The translations under genes were made by a program, and so were the position numbers. The notes under the pieces are model-generated. The model was not told the origin of the DNA, ran no database searches, and saw only the letters and a list, made by a program, of their open reading frames with translations. Positions 36,612-45,440 of a DNA stretch of 64,000 bases are shown here, one piece after another. Origin of the DNA: Bradyrhizobium ottawaense (lineage in GTDB: Bacteria; Pseudomonadota; Alphaproteobacteria; Rhizobiales; Xanthobacteraceae). The stretch is from contig NZ_LT629693.1 in NCBI RefSeq assembly GCF_900099825.1, positions 2,666,001 to 2,730,000 of the forward strand, written 5' to 3'. The stretch's first letter is position 1; every line of letters begins with the position of its first letter.

Positions 36612-36756
36612 ACGGTCCCAACCAAAAATATCAAAAACAACCCCATGCAAAGTAGCAAGGTGCTCGCTGGCGGGGAGGCTTTACAGCGAAAACATTTTGA
36701 CACGTCGGGCAAATCACCGGCACTATTCCAACCTCGCGCTGCAACTCCCGCCGCCA

Positions 36757-37194
36757 TCAATCGTGCGGAAATTCCACCATGGCCTCACCGGTCGCGACCT
36801 TTTCGCCGGCCTGGTTGCGGACCATGACGTCGATCAGCACCCAGCGCGAACTCTTGGTCACCTGCTTCGACTTGACGATGCCGGCCGGCTGGATGGTGTC
36901 GCCGGGCCGCACCGGCTTGACCCATCGCGTTTCCAGCCGGCGATGGATGGCGCCGCGCGGATAGGCCCAGTCGGTCAGCATCCGCGAGATCAGCCCGAAA
37001 TTGTTCATGCCGTGCATGATGATGCCGCCGAAATTGGTCTTGCCGAAACTGCCCTTCATGTAGTCGTCGTCGAGATGCAGCGGGTTGTAGTCGAGCGAGG
37101 CGTCGCAAAACAGCCGGATGGATTCGCGAGAGACCGCGAAGGTGGGTCCGTCGATGGAGTCGCCAGCAGTGAGATTTTCGAATGTGGTGGTCAT
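36757..37194 (-). CDS. MaoC-like hydratase, catalytic subunit
   Basis: 145 residues from ATG 37194 with AAGGAGGG upstream. The hot-dog fold hydratase motif is present: DYNPLHLDDDYM with the Asp/His pair, followed by GGIIMHGMNNFGLISR. R-specific enoyl hydratases of this type act on acyl-CoA or acyl-ACP. It lies 12 bases downstream of a second hot-dog protein, with which it probably forms a heterodimer like HadA/HadB. Confidence 0.88.
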   Translation of the reverse strand: MTTTFENLTAGDSIDGPTFAVSRESIRLFCDASLDYNPLHLDDDYMKGSFGKTNFGGIIMHGMNNFGLISRMLTDWAYPRGAIHRRLETRWVKPVRPGDTIQPAGIVKSKQVTKSSRWVLIDVMVRNQAGEKVATGEAMVEFPHD

Positions 37195-37206
37195 CGCGCC
37201 CTCCTT

Positions 37207-37707
37207 TTACACCGGCCGGATCGTCCAGCCGCGGCCGGAACAGATCACTTCATTGCGCTGATTGAAGAAGACGTTGTCGTGCACCACGAACAGCCGTTCG
37301 CGCTTGATGAACTTGTCGAGCGCGCGGGCCTCCAGCCGGATCACGTCACCCGGCCGCGCCGGGATGTTGTAGCTCCAGGACTGCCCGGCGTTGACGGTGC
37401 CCGGCGAGCGCATCCAGTCATCCGCCGGCGTGCAGGAGAACATCAGCAGGATATGGATCGAGGGCGGCGCAATCAGCCCGCCATAGCGGGTGGTCTTGGC
37501 ATAGGTCTCGTCGAAATAGATCGGATGGTCCTCGCCGACCGATTTGCAGTACAGCTCGATCGCTTCTTTGGTCAGCGTGTAAGGCAGGGTCTTGCGCGGC
37601 GCGCCGGGGACGATGTCGTCCCATGCCTTGCGCAAATTGGCGTCTTTCCAGAAATCGGTCTCGAAGGCCTCCGCCTCCGACACGCCTCCAGGCTTGCCTT
37701 GGGCCAT
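37207..37707 (-). CDS. MaoC N-terminal / FAS1-like dehydratase, non-catalytic partner
   Basis: 166 residues from ATG 37707 with GGGAG upstream. The hot-dog helix region reads VGEDHPIYFDETYA...GGLIAPPSIHILL. The catalytic Asp-His pair of the neighbour (DYNPLH) is replaced at the His position by Tyr (HPIYFD), as in the substrate-binding subunit of heterodimeric hydratases. With the 36757 gene it likely makes a two-subunit hydratase for an acyl-CoA substrate. It faces the amidohydrolase across an AT-rich palindromic region. Confidence 0.87.
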   Translation of the reverse strand: MAQGKPGGVSEAEAFETDFWKDANLRKAWDDIVPGAPRKTLPYTLTKEAIELYCKSVGEDHPIYFDETYAKTTRYGGLIAPPSIHILLMFSCTPADDWMRSPGTVNAGQSWSYNIPARPGDVIRLEARALDKFIKRERLFVVHDNVFFNQRNEVICSGRGWTIRPV

Positions 37708-37757
37708 GCCGCACTCCCTGATGTCCGTGCTTTGTTTCTGCCGCCTTGCGGAATTTG

Positions 37758-37770
37758 TTATATAGTATAA
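37758..37770. promoter_or_regulatory. AT-rich palindrome between hydratase pair and amidohydrolase
   Basis: TTATA (37758-37762), TAG, TATAA (37766-37770), inside TTGTTATATAGTATAATCAA. A 20-base AT-rich block in GC-rich surroundings, placed between divergent genes, fits a GntR- or TetR-type operator combined with a -10 region. Confidence 0.55.
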
Positions 37771-37814
37771 TCAATTTACCCAGCCCAAAAAGCAAGCCGC
37801 CTGGAAACCCCGAA

Positions 37815-38699
37815 ATGCCCAAGCTCAAACTGCCCGATATCGAAAAAGTCGTCGCCATCGACATCCACACCCATGCGGAAGAACCGTGCGGCATGCATGG
37901 CGACGACGGCTATGACGATTTCCAGGCGCAGATGGCCGACTATTTCAAGTCGCCGAACAAGCATCCGCCGACCGTGCCGGAAACCGCGGCCTACTACCGC
38001 TCCAAGAACATCGCGGCCGTGATCTTCCCGGTCGACGCCGAGCGCGAAACCGGTTTTCGCCGCTACAACAATTACGAAATGCTGGAAGCCGCCGCCGACC
38101 ATCTCGACGTCCTGATCCCCTTTGTCAGCATCGATCCGCACAAGGGCAAGCTCGGCGTGCGCGAGGCGCGCAAGCTGATCGAGGAATACGGCGTCCGCGG
38201 CTTCAAATTCCATCCGACCATGCAGGGCTTCTATGCCAACGACCGCATGGCCTATCCGCTCTACGAGGCGATCAACGAGGGCGGCGCGATCGCGCTGTTT
38301 CACACCGGGCAGACCGGCGTCGGCTCGGGCATGCCCGGCGGCATGGGCATGCGACTGAAATATTCCAACCCGATGTACATGGACGACGTCGCGGCGGATT
38401 TTCCCGACCTGAAGATCATCCTCGCCCACCCGTCCTTTCCCTGGCAGGAAGAGGCGCTGTCGGTCGCGACCCACAAGCCGAACGTCTATATCGACCTCTC
38501 CGGCTGGTCGCCGAAGTATTTCCCGCCGATCCTGGTGCGCTACATCAACTCGATCCTGCAGGACAAGATGCTGTTCGGTTCGGACTGGCCGGTGATCACG
38601 CCGGACCGCTGGCTCGCCGATTTCGCCAAGCTCGAGATCCGCGACGAGATCAGGCCCAAGGTGATGAAGGCCAACGCCCGGAAGATTTTGGGTATATAA
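37815..38699 (+). CDS. Amidohydrolase-family (ACMSD/TIM-barrel) protein
   Basis: 294 residues from ATG 37815. The metal-binding IDIHTHAEE (HxH) is near residue 17, a later GFKFHPTMQGFY near 132 and ILAHPSFPW near 208 give further histidines, and LFGSDWPVITPDRW near 260 carries the catalytic Asp. This is the pattern of amidohydrolase-2 decarboxylases/hydratases such as gamma-resorcylate decarboxylase or oxalomesaconate hydratase. Its last 61 bases are repeated almost exactly after the next gene. The exact reaction is not decided; the hydratase pair next door suggests aromatic or CoA-linked degradation. Confidence 0.88.
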   Translation: MPKLKLPDIEKVVAIDIHTHAEEPCGMHGDDGYDDFQAQMADYFKSPNKHPPTVPETAAYYRSKNIAAVIFPVDAERETGFRRYNNYEMLEAAADHLDVLIPFVSIDPHKGKLGVREARKLIEEYGVRGFKFHPTMQGFYANDRMAYPLYEAINEGGAIALFHTGQTGVGSGMPGGMGMRLKYSNPMYMDDVAADFPDLKIILAHPSFPWQEEALSVATHKPNVYIDLSGWSPKYFPPILVRYINSILQDKMLFGSDWPVITPDRWLADFAKLEIRDEIRPKVMKANARKILGI

Positions 38700-38746
38700 G
38701 AAGCATCGCCATCGGCGGGGGCAATGAAGCGCGATGGAGGTCCGTC

Positions 38747-39580
38747 ATGCACCTCGTCAAAGCGGCTGCTTTCGTTATCGTCCTTCTGGCCGGAACCGCG
38801 GCTGGTTGCCGTGCCATCGCCGAGCCTTCCGCCAGCCTGGTCGATTTCGAGACGCCGCTGTCGAAGCCGCAGCCGCTGCAGGGTTACCTGCGGCAACCGG
38901 CCGGCGCCGGTCCCTCGCCCGCCGTGGTGCTGCTGCACAGTTGCAATGGCAACGCCCAGCGGCTCGACGAACGCTGGGGCCGGCGGATTGCCGCCTGGGG
39001 CTATGTCACGCTCACCGTCGACAGTTTTGGTCCGCGCGGCCTGAAGAACACCTGCAGCGGCGGCGCACCGGTCGACCTCGCGCTCGATGCCTACCGCGCG
39101 CTGGGCTTTCTGGTGCAGCAGCGATTTGTCGACCCGGCCCGCGTCGCCGTGCTCGGGTTCTCGCAAGGCGCATGGCAGGCGCTGTCGTCGGTCGAACGCG
39201 GCATCCTCGAGCAGGCCTCGCCGAACAAATTCCGCGCCGCGATCGCCTTCTATCCGCACTGCCTCGGCTTCAAGGGTGACATGACGGTGCCGACGCTGGT
39301 CCTGATCGGCGAGCTCGACGATTGGACGTTGGCAACGGAGTGCCGCAATATGGTAGACGGTCGCGACGACTGGGGCATATCACGGCAGAAGGACCGGGGC
39401 GTTCCGATCAAACTGATCGTCTATCCCGGCGCCTATCACGCCTTCGATGCGCAGGGCCTTGCGACACCGATGCAGTTGCTCGGACACCATCTCGAATACA
39501 ATTCGTCGGCGACGGACCAATCGATCGGCGCGGTGCGGGATTTTCTTGAGGCAACGATGACGAGATCAGGCCCAAGGTGA
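38747..39580 (+). CDS. Exported dienelactone-hydrolase family protein, copy 1
   Basis: 277 residues. A signal peptide (residues about 5-25, ending in an LAGTAAGC region that may be a lipobox) precedes a DLH domain: VVLLHSCNGN near residue 63, nucleophile elbow LGFSQGAWQA near 138, and the final PGAYHAF (near 225) with the His. The usual DLH cysteine is replaced by Ser. Its C-terminus EATMTRSGPR is encoded by sequence copied from the amidohydrolase 3' end, so the native last residues were lost or altered. GGAGG precedes ATG 38747. Confidence 0.9.
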   Translation: MHLVKAAAFVIVLLAGTAAGCRAIAEPSASLVDFETPLSKPQPLQGYLRQPAGAGPSPAVVLLHSCNGNAQRLDERWGRRIAAWGYVTLTVDSFGPRGLKNTCSGGAPVDLALDAYRALGFLVQQRFVDPARVAVLGFSQGAWQALSSVERGILEQASPNKFRAAIAFYPHCLGFKGDMTVPTLVLIGELDDWTLATECRNMVDGRDDWGISRQKDRGVPIKLIVYPGAYHAFDAQGLATPMQLLGHHLEYNSSATDQSIGAVRDFLEATMTRSGPR

Positions 39581-39619
39581 TGAAAGCCAACGCCCGGAAG
39601 ATTTTGGGTATATAAGAAG
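39559..39619. repeat. 61-bp duplicate of the amidohydrolase 3' end
   Basis: Bases 39559-39619 equal 38643-38703 except one change (AAAGCC versus AAGGCC). The start-to-start distance is 916 bases, matching one amidohydrolase-tail plus DLH unit. Confidence 0.97.
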
Positions 39620-39660
39620 GCGTCCGACGCGCGGCGGACGGTTGAGCAAGATGGTGGCCT

Positions 39661-40482
39661 GTGACAAGCCTCGCCAAAATCGCTGCCGTCGTCGCCGCCC
39701 TCCTGACTGGAAATGCGGTAGAATGCATCGCGGCCGAACCGGCCCCGATCGTCGTCGAAATCGAGAGCCCGCTTGACAGTCCACATCCGCTTCAGGGATA
39801 TCTGAGACATACCGGCGTTGCTGGCCCCTCGCCCGCGGTCGTCCTGTTGCATAGCTGCAATGGGAATTGGCGACGGCTCGACGAACGTTGGGGAAAACGG
39901 ATTGCGTCCTGGGGTTATGTAGCACTCACCGTAGACAGCTTCGGACCGCGCGGCATCAAAAGCTGCGGTGACAAATATCCGAATGATCTGGCCGCCGATG
40001 CCAACCGTGCCCTGGACTTTCTGGTGCGGGATCCGGCAATCGATCCTGCTCGTGTTGCGGTGCTTGGTTTTGCACAAGGCGGTCGGATGGCTCTCATGTC
40101 GGTCGAGTACGGCTTCATGGAGCAAACATCTCCAAACAAATTTCGTGCTGCCGTCGCCTTCTATCCACCATGCCGTGGCTTTAAAGGTGACATAACGGTG
40201 CCGACGCTGATCCTGATCGGCGAACACGACGATCTGACGCCTGCCGAAGATTGCCGCAAGATGGTAGACGGTCGCGACGACTGGGGCATATCAAGGCAGA
40301 AGGACCAGGGCGTTCCGATCAAACTCATCGTCTATCCCGGCGCCTATCATGCCTTCGACGCGCCAGGCCTGACGACGCCGATGCAGCTGCTCGGACACCA
40401 TCTCGAATACAATCCGTCGGCAACAGACCAATCGATCGGCGCGGTGCGGAAATTTCTGAAAACGACGATTGGCGGGAACTAG
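39661..40482 (+). CDS. Exported dienelactone-hydrolase family protein, copy 2
   Basis: 273 residues from GTG 39661. It parallels copy 1 throughout: signal peptide, VVLLHSCNGN, LGFAQGGRMA nucleophile elbow, PGAYHAFDA. The 5' half has drifted clearly from copy 1 at DNA level, while the 3' 200 bases (from about 40255) are close to identical, a mosaic. The stop TAG (40480-40482) lies within the CTAG target duplicate of the IS701-family element, so insertion spared the gene. Cysteine at the nucleophile position is again absent. Confidence 0.88.
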   Translation: MTSLAKIAAVVAALLTGNAVECIAAEPAPIVVEIESPLDSPHPLQGYLRHTGVAGPSPAVVLLHSCNGNWRRLDERWGKRIASWGYVALTVDSFGPRGIKSCGDKYPNDLAADANRALDFLVRDPAIDPARVAVLGFAQGGRMALMSVEYGFMEQTSPNKFRAAVAFYPPCRGFKGDITVPTLILIGEHDDLTPAEDCRKMVDGRDDWGISRQKDQGVPIKLIVYPGAYHAFDAPGLTTPMQLLGHHLEYNPSATDQSIGAVRKFLKTTIGGN

Positions 40483-41931
40483 CACTACTTTGGCAGATTC
40501 TGGGAGTTGATCGGCGGGACTGGATTCCCGAATCACGTTTTCAATGATTCATGGGTGGTCGGCTTTTTGGAGGGCTGACCGGTGGATACGACGTCGAGGT
40601 GGGAAGATGAGCTTGGACGCTGGCTCGAGCCATTCCTGGATCGTTTAGGTCACAAGGCTCGGCGGCGGATGTGTCCGCTATATGTTTCAGGACTCATTGG
40701 GCCGGGCGACCGCAAGAGCGTCCAGCCAATGGCGGCGCGGCTGGCGCCGGGCGACTATGATCAATTGCATCATTTCATCGCTGATGGCGTCTGGGACGCG
40801 GCGCCGTTGGAAGCAGAATTGCTCGTTCAGGCCGACCGGCTCGTCGGCGGCACAGATGCAGTGCTGGTCATCGACGATACATCGATGCCGAAGAAGGGCG
40901 ATCGCTCGGTTGGTGTAGCTCCGCAATATGCATCAACTCTCGGTAAAACGGCGAATTGCCAAACATTGGTGTCGCTGACGCTTGCGCGCGGTGAAGTGCC
41001 GGTAATGGTGGCGCTACGTCTCTTCCTTCCCGAGAATTGGACGAGCGATCCGGTACGTCTGAAGCGCGCCGGCGTTCCAATCGAGCATCGCGCGGCACGG
41101 TCCAAGCCGGAGATCGCGCTGGCTGAGATCGATCGCGTGATCGCAGCCGGTGTTCGCTTCGGCTGTGTGCTGGCGGACGCGGGATACGGATCGAGCGCGC
41201 CGTTCCGTCATGCTCTGAGCGAACGCGGCCTCTTATGGGCAGTTGGTATGTCGCGGCGCCAGAAAGTCTATCCGACCGATGTCACCATGATCTTTCCAAC
41301 GGAGAAAGCCCGTAAGCCGCGCAAACACCATATCCCGGATATGTCGCCAGTTTCAGCCGAGACGATGCTGGTCGGCGTAAAGTGGCAGAAGATCAGCTGG
41401 CGCGGGGGTACGAAAGGCCCGCTGACATGCCTTTTCGCTGCGCGGCGCGTCCGCATCGCGGATGGCCCAAAGCACCGCGTGTTCGATAAAGGTGTCGAGC
41501 GTATGCCTGGCGATGAAGTGTGGATCCTGGGCGAACGACGATCGAGCGGAGAGCAGAAGTACTACATCTCGAATCTGCCCGCTGACGTTCCGCTTAAGAC
41601 ACTGGCAGCTGCCGTTAAGGCGCGTTGGATTTGTGAACAGGCGCATCAGCAATTGAAGGAAGAACTGGGGCTCGACCATTTTGAAGGCAGGTCGTGGGCC
41701 GGATTACACCGGCATGCCCTGATGACGATGATCGCCTACGCCTTCCTTCAATCCCGCCGCCTCACCGCAGCGGGACGGAAAAAAAAGAGTCTCAGGCCCA
41801 CCGCCACAACCGAGCATGCCGGCCATTAGACAAGCCATCCTCAACCTCTTCGTGCGGCCCCCACCACTACGATGCACGCACTGTGAGATGCTGCTCGCAG
41901 GCAGCCTTAAGCCAAATCTGCCAAAGTAGTG
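40483..41931 (+). mobile_element. IS701-family insertion sequence, about 1449 bp
   Basis: Terminal inverted repeat CACTACTTTGGCAGATT at the left (from 40483) mirrors AATCTGCCAAAGTAGTG at the right (to 41931), perfect over 17 bases. It is flanked by a direct duplication CTAG (40479-40482 and 41932-41935), typical of IS701 elements, which target YTAR. It carries one intact transposase. Clean ends, target duplication and open frame suggest a recent insertion. Confidence 0.93.
40582..41829 (+). CDS. IS701-family transposase
   Basis: 415 residues from GTG 40582. DDE-type catalytic residues are seen in VIDDTSMPKKG (first Asp), VLADAGYGSS (second Asp) and EQAHQQLKEELGLDHFEGRSW (Glu). N-terminal half begins WEDELGRWLEPFLDRLGH, standard for IS701-type DDE transposases of the IS4 superfamily. 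It catalyses cut-and-paste movement of the element. Frame is complete, so it may be active. Confidence 0.95.
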   Translation: MDTTSRWEDELGRWLEPFLDRLGHKARRRMCPLYVSGLIGPGDRKSVQPMAARLAPGDYDQLHHFIADGVWDAAPLEAELLVQADRLVGGTDAVLVIDDTSMPKKGDRSVGVAPQYASTLGKTANCQTLVSLTLARGEVPVMVALRLFLPENWTSDPVRLKRAGVPIEHRAARSKPEIALAEIDRVIAAGVRFGCVLADAGYGSSAPFRHALSERGLLWAVGMSRRQKVYPTDVTMIFPTEKARKPRKHHIPDMSPVSAETMLVGVKWQKISWRGGTKGPLTCLFAARRVRIADGPKHRVFDKGVERMPGDEVWILGERRSSGEQKYYISNLPADVPLKTLAAAVKARWICEQAHQQLKEELGLDHFEGRSWAGLHRHALMTMIAYAFLQSRRLTAAGRKKKSLRPTATTEHAGH

Positions 41932-42001
41932 CTAGGCCGTGTACGCGTAAAATCGAGATTCATTGGCGCGGCTTGACCGATGTCCGCTATCCGACGGCGG
42001 T

Positions 42002-43213
42002 CTCAACCGATCGACGCAACACTTTATCTTAGAGGAAAAGATGGAGTGTGGGATGGAGCGGAGATTTCATAGAGGGTTTACCACGGCCGAAAAGACGGAA
42101 TTATGGGACCGTTGGAAGCGCGGGGAGTCGCTGAAGGCGATCGGACGAGCTTTTGGTAAGCAGTCATCGTCGATCTATTTTGTGGTTTCCCCGCATGGAG
42201 GGTTTCGTCCTTCGGAGCGACGTCGCTCCAGGCTGGCATTGACGCTTGCGGAACGCGAGGTGATTTCCAGGGCGTTACGGCACGCCAATCGTCCCGGTCG
42301 ATCGCCAAATTACTTGGCCGCTCGCCCTCGACGGTGAGCCGTGAAATGAGCCGCAATGGCGGCTGTGATCGCTACCGGGCGACAGTTGCGGACGAGAATG
42401 CCTGGGCACGATCTCGTCGTCCAAAATGTTGTAAGCTGGCGACCAATCCGCGGCTTCGGCAGGTGGTGGCAAGGAAGCTCAGATTAGATTGGTCACCCGA
42501 GCAGGTCGCCGGCTGGCTGAAGAGAACGTTTCCTGAAGACGAGTGCAATCAGGTGTCACACGAGACCATCTATCGCGGCCTGTTTGTCCAAGCGCGCGGC
42601 GTGCTCAAAAAAGAGCTGCTTTGCCATCTTCGATCGACGCGCTCGATGCGTCGCTCCAGACCGGTTGATCCGAATGGCGATAGACGGGGACATATGAAGG
42701 ATGCCGTCTCAATCCGTCAGCGACCGGCTGCGGTTGAAGATCGGGCGGTGCCTGGCCATTGGGAGGGCGATCTGCTGTCCGGGCCGAATAACAGCTACAT
42801 CGCGACCTTGGTCGAGCGTCAAACGCGTTACGTGATGTTGGCCAAGGTGGCAGGCAAGGACACCCGGACTGTAGTCGATGCGCTCATCAAGCAGTCGAAG
42901 AAGCTACCAAAAGAGCTGTATAAGTCCCTGACCTGGGACCGGGGCAAGGAACTGACGGATCATCGCCGCTTTACGATGTCGACCAACATCGATGTCTATT
43001 TTTGCGACCCGCAAAGCCCGTGGCAGCGCGGGTCGAACGAGAATACCAATGGCCTGCTGAGACAGTATTTTCCAAAGGGCACCGATTTGTCGGTGCATTC
43101 GCAAGCCCATCTGAACAAAGTGGCTCGTCAGCTAAACGAACGACCACGCGAGACCTTGCAATTTGAAACGCCAGCAGAGAGATTTAACGCCTGTGTTGCG
43201 TCGACCGGTTGAG
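42002..43213 (+). mobile_element. IS30-family insertion sequence, frameshifted
   Basis: Terminal inverted repeat: CTCAACCGATCGACGCAACAC (42002-42022) against GTGTTGCGTCGACCGGTTGAG (43193-43213), 20 of 21 matching. The transposase stop lies inside the right repeat, a feature of several IS30 elements. No clear target duplication was found. It is 70 bases from the IS701 element. Confidence 0.88.
42041..43212 (+). pseudogene. IS30-family transposase with frameshift
   Basis: The N-terminal part (MECGMERRFHRGFTTAEKTELWDRWKRG) has the IS30 helix-turn-helix start but shifts frame between about 42262 and 42298. Restoring one base near the G-run at 42268-42272 rejoins it to the remainder (RSIAKLLGRSPSTVSREMSRNGG...). 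The catalytic core is intact in the second frame: GHWEGDLLSG, LTWDRGKEL, GSNENTNGLLRQ. Inactive as read, unless the shift is a sequencing error. Confidence 0.88.
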
Positions 43214-43362
43214 CCGGCAGACGCTTTGCGGACTGCCCCCAATGAGCGGACATTCTCAGAGTCCGTCGGCATGTCTCAAAGGTGCAACAAGCAAACTTCG
43301 GCCGAGCGACCACCGCGCAAGACGACAGGGCGACTGTCTTGCCGCTGCGCCTTTCGCCAAGA

Positions 43363-45123
43363 CTATGGTGGAAGGCCGGCCTTTCGCAGCCCGTCAACCA
43401 GGTGCTCCAAGTCTTCGGCGCGTTTGAGAATGGATACCTGCTGCTGGGTGCCGCTGATGCTGTATCTTGGATTCAGGCGTAGAACCTCGCTTGCCTCTGC
43501 ACGAGCATCTTCCATTCGTCCCAGTTGAGCGTATGTCGCGGCCAAGAAGGCGTGGCCATACTGGTGATTCGGCGCGCGGCCAATCGCTTCAGTCAACCAA
43601 TGTTGGGCATCGTGGTACTCCTTGCGGTGGTAGTGAGCTACGCCGGCCATCAACGGTGCAAAATGCGGATGGAATGGATCAAGGCGCATTTGCGACTTGG
43701 CGATGGCAATAGCTCTGACCGGCTCTCCCACCGAGTAAAATATCTGCGCAAGGCGGTAATCCGCGAAATTGGGGTTTAGCGCAAGCGCTCTTTCGGCGGC
43801 GGCAGTCGCTGCGTCGAAGTCACGCTTCCGGATGATGTTGTAGCCCAATTCGGCATAGGCTTCGGGCAGGCTCGGATTGAGCGCAATTGCCGTGCGCGAC
43901 AATTTGATAGCCAAGTCAAGGATAGTCGGGCTCAAATATTCATCGTTCAGGGGATTGAGCCAAGCCACCCGGTGAGTGCTGGCCAGCATTGCATAGCAAC
44001 GGGCATATTTCGGATCGATGGCCAGCGAATCCGCAAGATGCCCTCGTGTCCTCAATAATTCCGCCATTTGCCACGAGGACTGGAACGATATCCAGGCCGC
44101 AGCCGCGCGCATGTAGTGATCGTAGGCCTGCCAAGTCGCGGGCGGCTTGAGCAAGGTGCGTTCGGCTTCCGCCATGTTCACATGCGCGACCAGAATTGCG
44201 GCGATTGTCCGCGCAACGTCGTCCTGAATCGCAAATACATCCTCTAACTTCTGATCATAGTGCTCGGCCCAGCGGTGGACGCCACTTGCAGCATCAATCA
44301 GCTGCGCCGAGATCCGAACTCGGTCATTGCCCCGCCGAACGCTGCCCTCTAGAACATAGCGCACGCCGAGTTCTTGCCCCACCTGACGCAAATCAACCGC
44401 TCTGCCCTTGTATCGAAAACTCGAATTGCGGGCGATCACGAACAAGTCGGAGAAGCGGGACAACTCGGTGATAATGTCTTCCGAAATTCCATCCGCAAAG
44501 TACTCCTGCTCCGGGTCGCGACTCATATTCTCAAAAGCCAGGACAGCGACCGATGGCTTGTCGGGAAGCGCAAGCGCCAATCGCGCCGGAGCATTGCCGA
44601 ACGACACGCGATAGACCCGCACCGGTCGCGCAATGTTCTTCAGTTGATGCTCGCCACTATCTTCGAATTCGACGTCAAGCTTATCCTGCGTATCTTCTCG
44701 GACGCGTTGCGACACACAGATACCGCCCGGCTCGCAAAGCGCCTCGAGCCGAGCCGCAACATTTACCCCGTCTCCAAAGATATCGCCGCCTTCTATAATG
44801 ATGTCGCCGGCATTGATGCCAATGCGGAACTCGATCCGTTTCTCAATTCGCACATCGGTGTTTCGGATGATCATGCCACGCTGTATCGCAACGGCGCATC
44901 GCATCGCGCTGACCACGCTGGCAAACTCCACCAACACTCCGTCGCCGGCGCTTCTGATGAGCCGTCCGCTGTGCTTTTCGATCTCGGGATGGAGGAGCGC
45001 GGACAGATGTTCGTTCAGCCGGGCGTGCGTACCCTCCTCATCAGCACCCATTAGGCGGCTGTAGCCAGCCACATCGGCCACGAAAATAGCACTCAGTCGC
45101 CGTTCCACACGGTCTGCGGCCAT
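43363..45123 (-). CDS. Class III adenylate/guanylate cyclase with TPR domain
   Basis: 586 residues from ATG 45123, preceded by AGGGCGAG. The N-terminal class III cyclase domain (about 1-165) holds FVADVAGYSRLMG (metal Asp), RSAGDGVLVEF and FGDGVNVAARLEAL. Residues about 180-300 form an adjacent SARP/TolB-like segment (PSVAVLAFENMSRDPEQEYFADGISEDIITELSR), and 320-560 form TPR-like helices. This bradyrhizobial architecture recurs many times per genome and is thought to link cyclic nucleotide production to an unknown input. No operon partner is seen. Confidence 0.93.
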   Translation of the reverse strand: MAADRVERRLSAIFVADVAGYSRLMGADEEGTHARLNEHLSALLHPEIEKHSGRLIRSAGDGVLVEFASVVSAMRCAVAIQRGMIIRNTDVRIEKRIEFRIGINAGDIIIEGGDIFGDGVNVAARLEALCEPGGICVSQRVREDTQDKLDVEFEDSGEHQLKNIARPVRVYRVSFGNAPARLALALPDKPSVAVLAFENMSRDPEQEYFADGISEDIITELSRFSDLFVIARNSSFRYKGRAVDLRQVGQELGVRYVLEGSVRRGNDRVRISAQLIDAASGVHRWAEHYDQKLEDVFAIQDDVARTIAAILVAHVNMAEAERTLLKPPATWQAYDHYMRAAAAWISFQSSWQMAELLRTRGHLADSLAIDPKYARCYAMLASTHRVAWLNPLNDEYLSPTILDLAIKLSRTAIALNPSLPEAYAELGYNIIRKRDFDAATAAAERALALNPNFADYRLAQIFYSVGEPVRAIAIAKSQMRLDPFHPHFAPLMAGVAHYHRKEYHDAQHWLTEAIGRAPNHQYGHAFLAATYAQLGRMEDARAEASEVLRLNPRYSISGTQQQVSILKRAEDLEHLVDGLRKAGLPP

Positions 45124-45440
45124 AAAAGCTCGCCCTGATCCGATCCGATCTTTAATCAAAGTCTATTGTCGGAAGCAGGAGGTGTCTATCGGGCTCCGAA
45201 CACCGGTGTCCTTCAGGCCGTGCCAGCCCGCGTACGAGATCGGCGAGATCGACCTCGGTATCGAATTCTGCCTGTTTTGACAGCGACCGCGTGCGATTCG
45301 CGGACGGATGGGGCGCGCCCGCAGCGGGCCGGACAGCGCCAAGCTGGTCAGATAACGTTCTTTCGGAGGTTGCGGCCTTGAAGGGCGCGTGGTCCAGTTG
45401 TCTTTGAAAAACGCGATACTCGTCGAAAAAGGATTACCGC
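45124..45440. other. Divergent intergenic region, no gene seen
   Basis: 317 bases between the cyclase and the Bug-type protein. It must hold both promoters; no operator or RNA gene was recognised. The stretch is of ordinary composition. Confidence 0.45.

Noticed and set aside
42041..43212. Programmed frameshift in the IS30 transposase
   Set aside because: IS30 transposases are normally single-frame, and one G-run base loss explains the break; no slippery motif with stimulator was seen.
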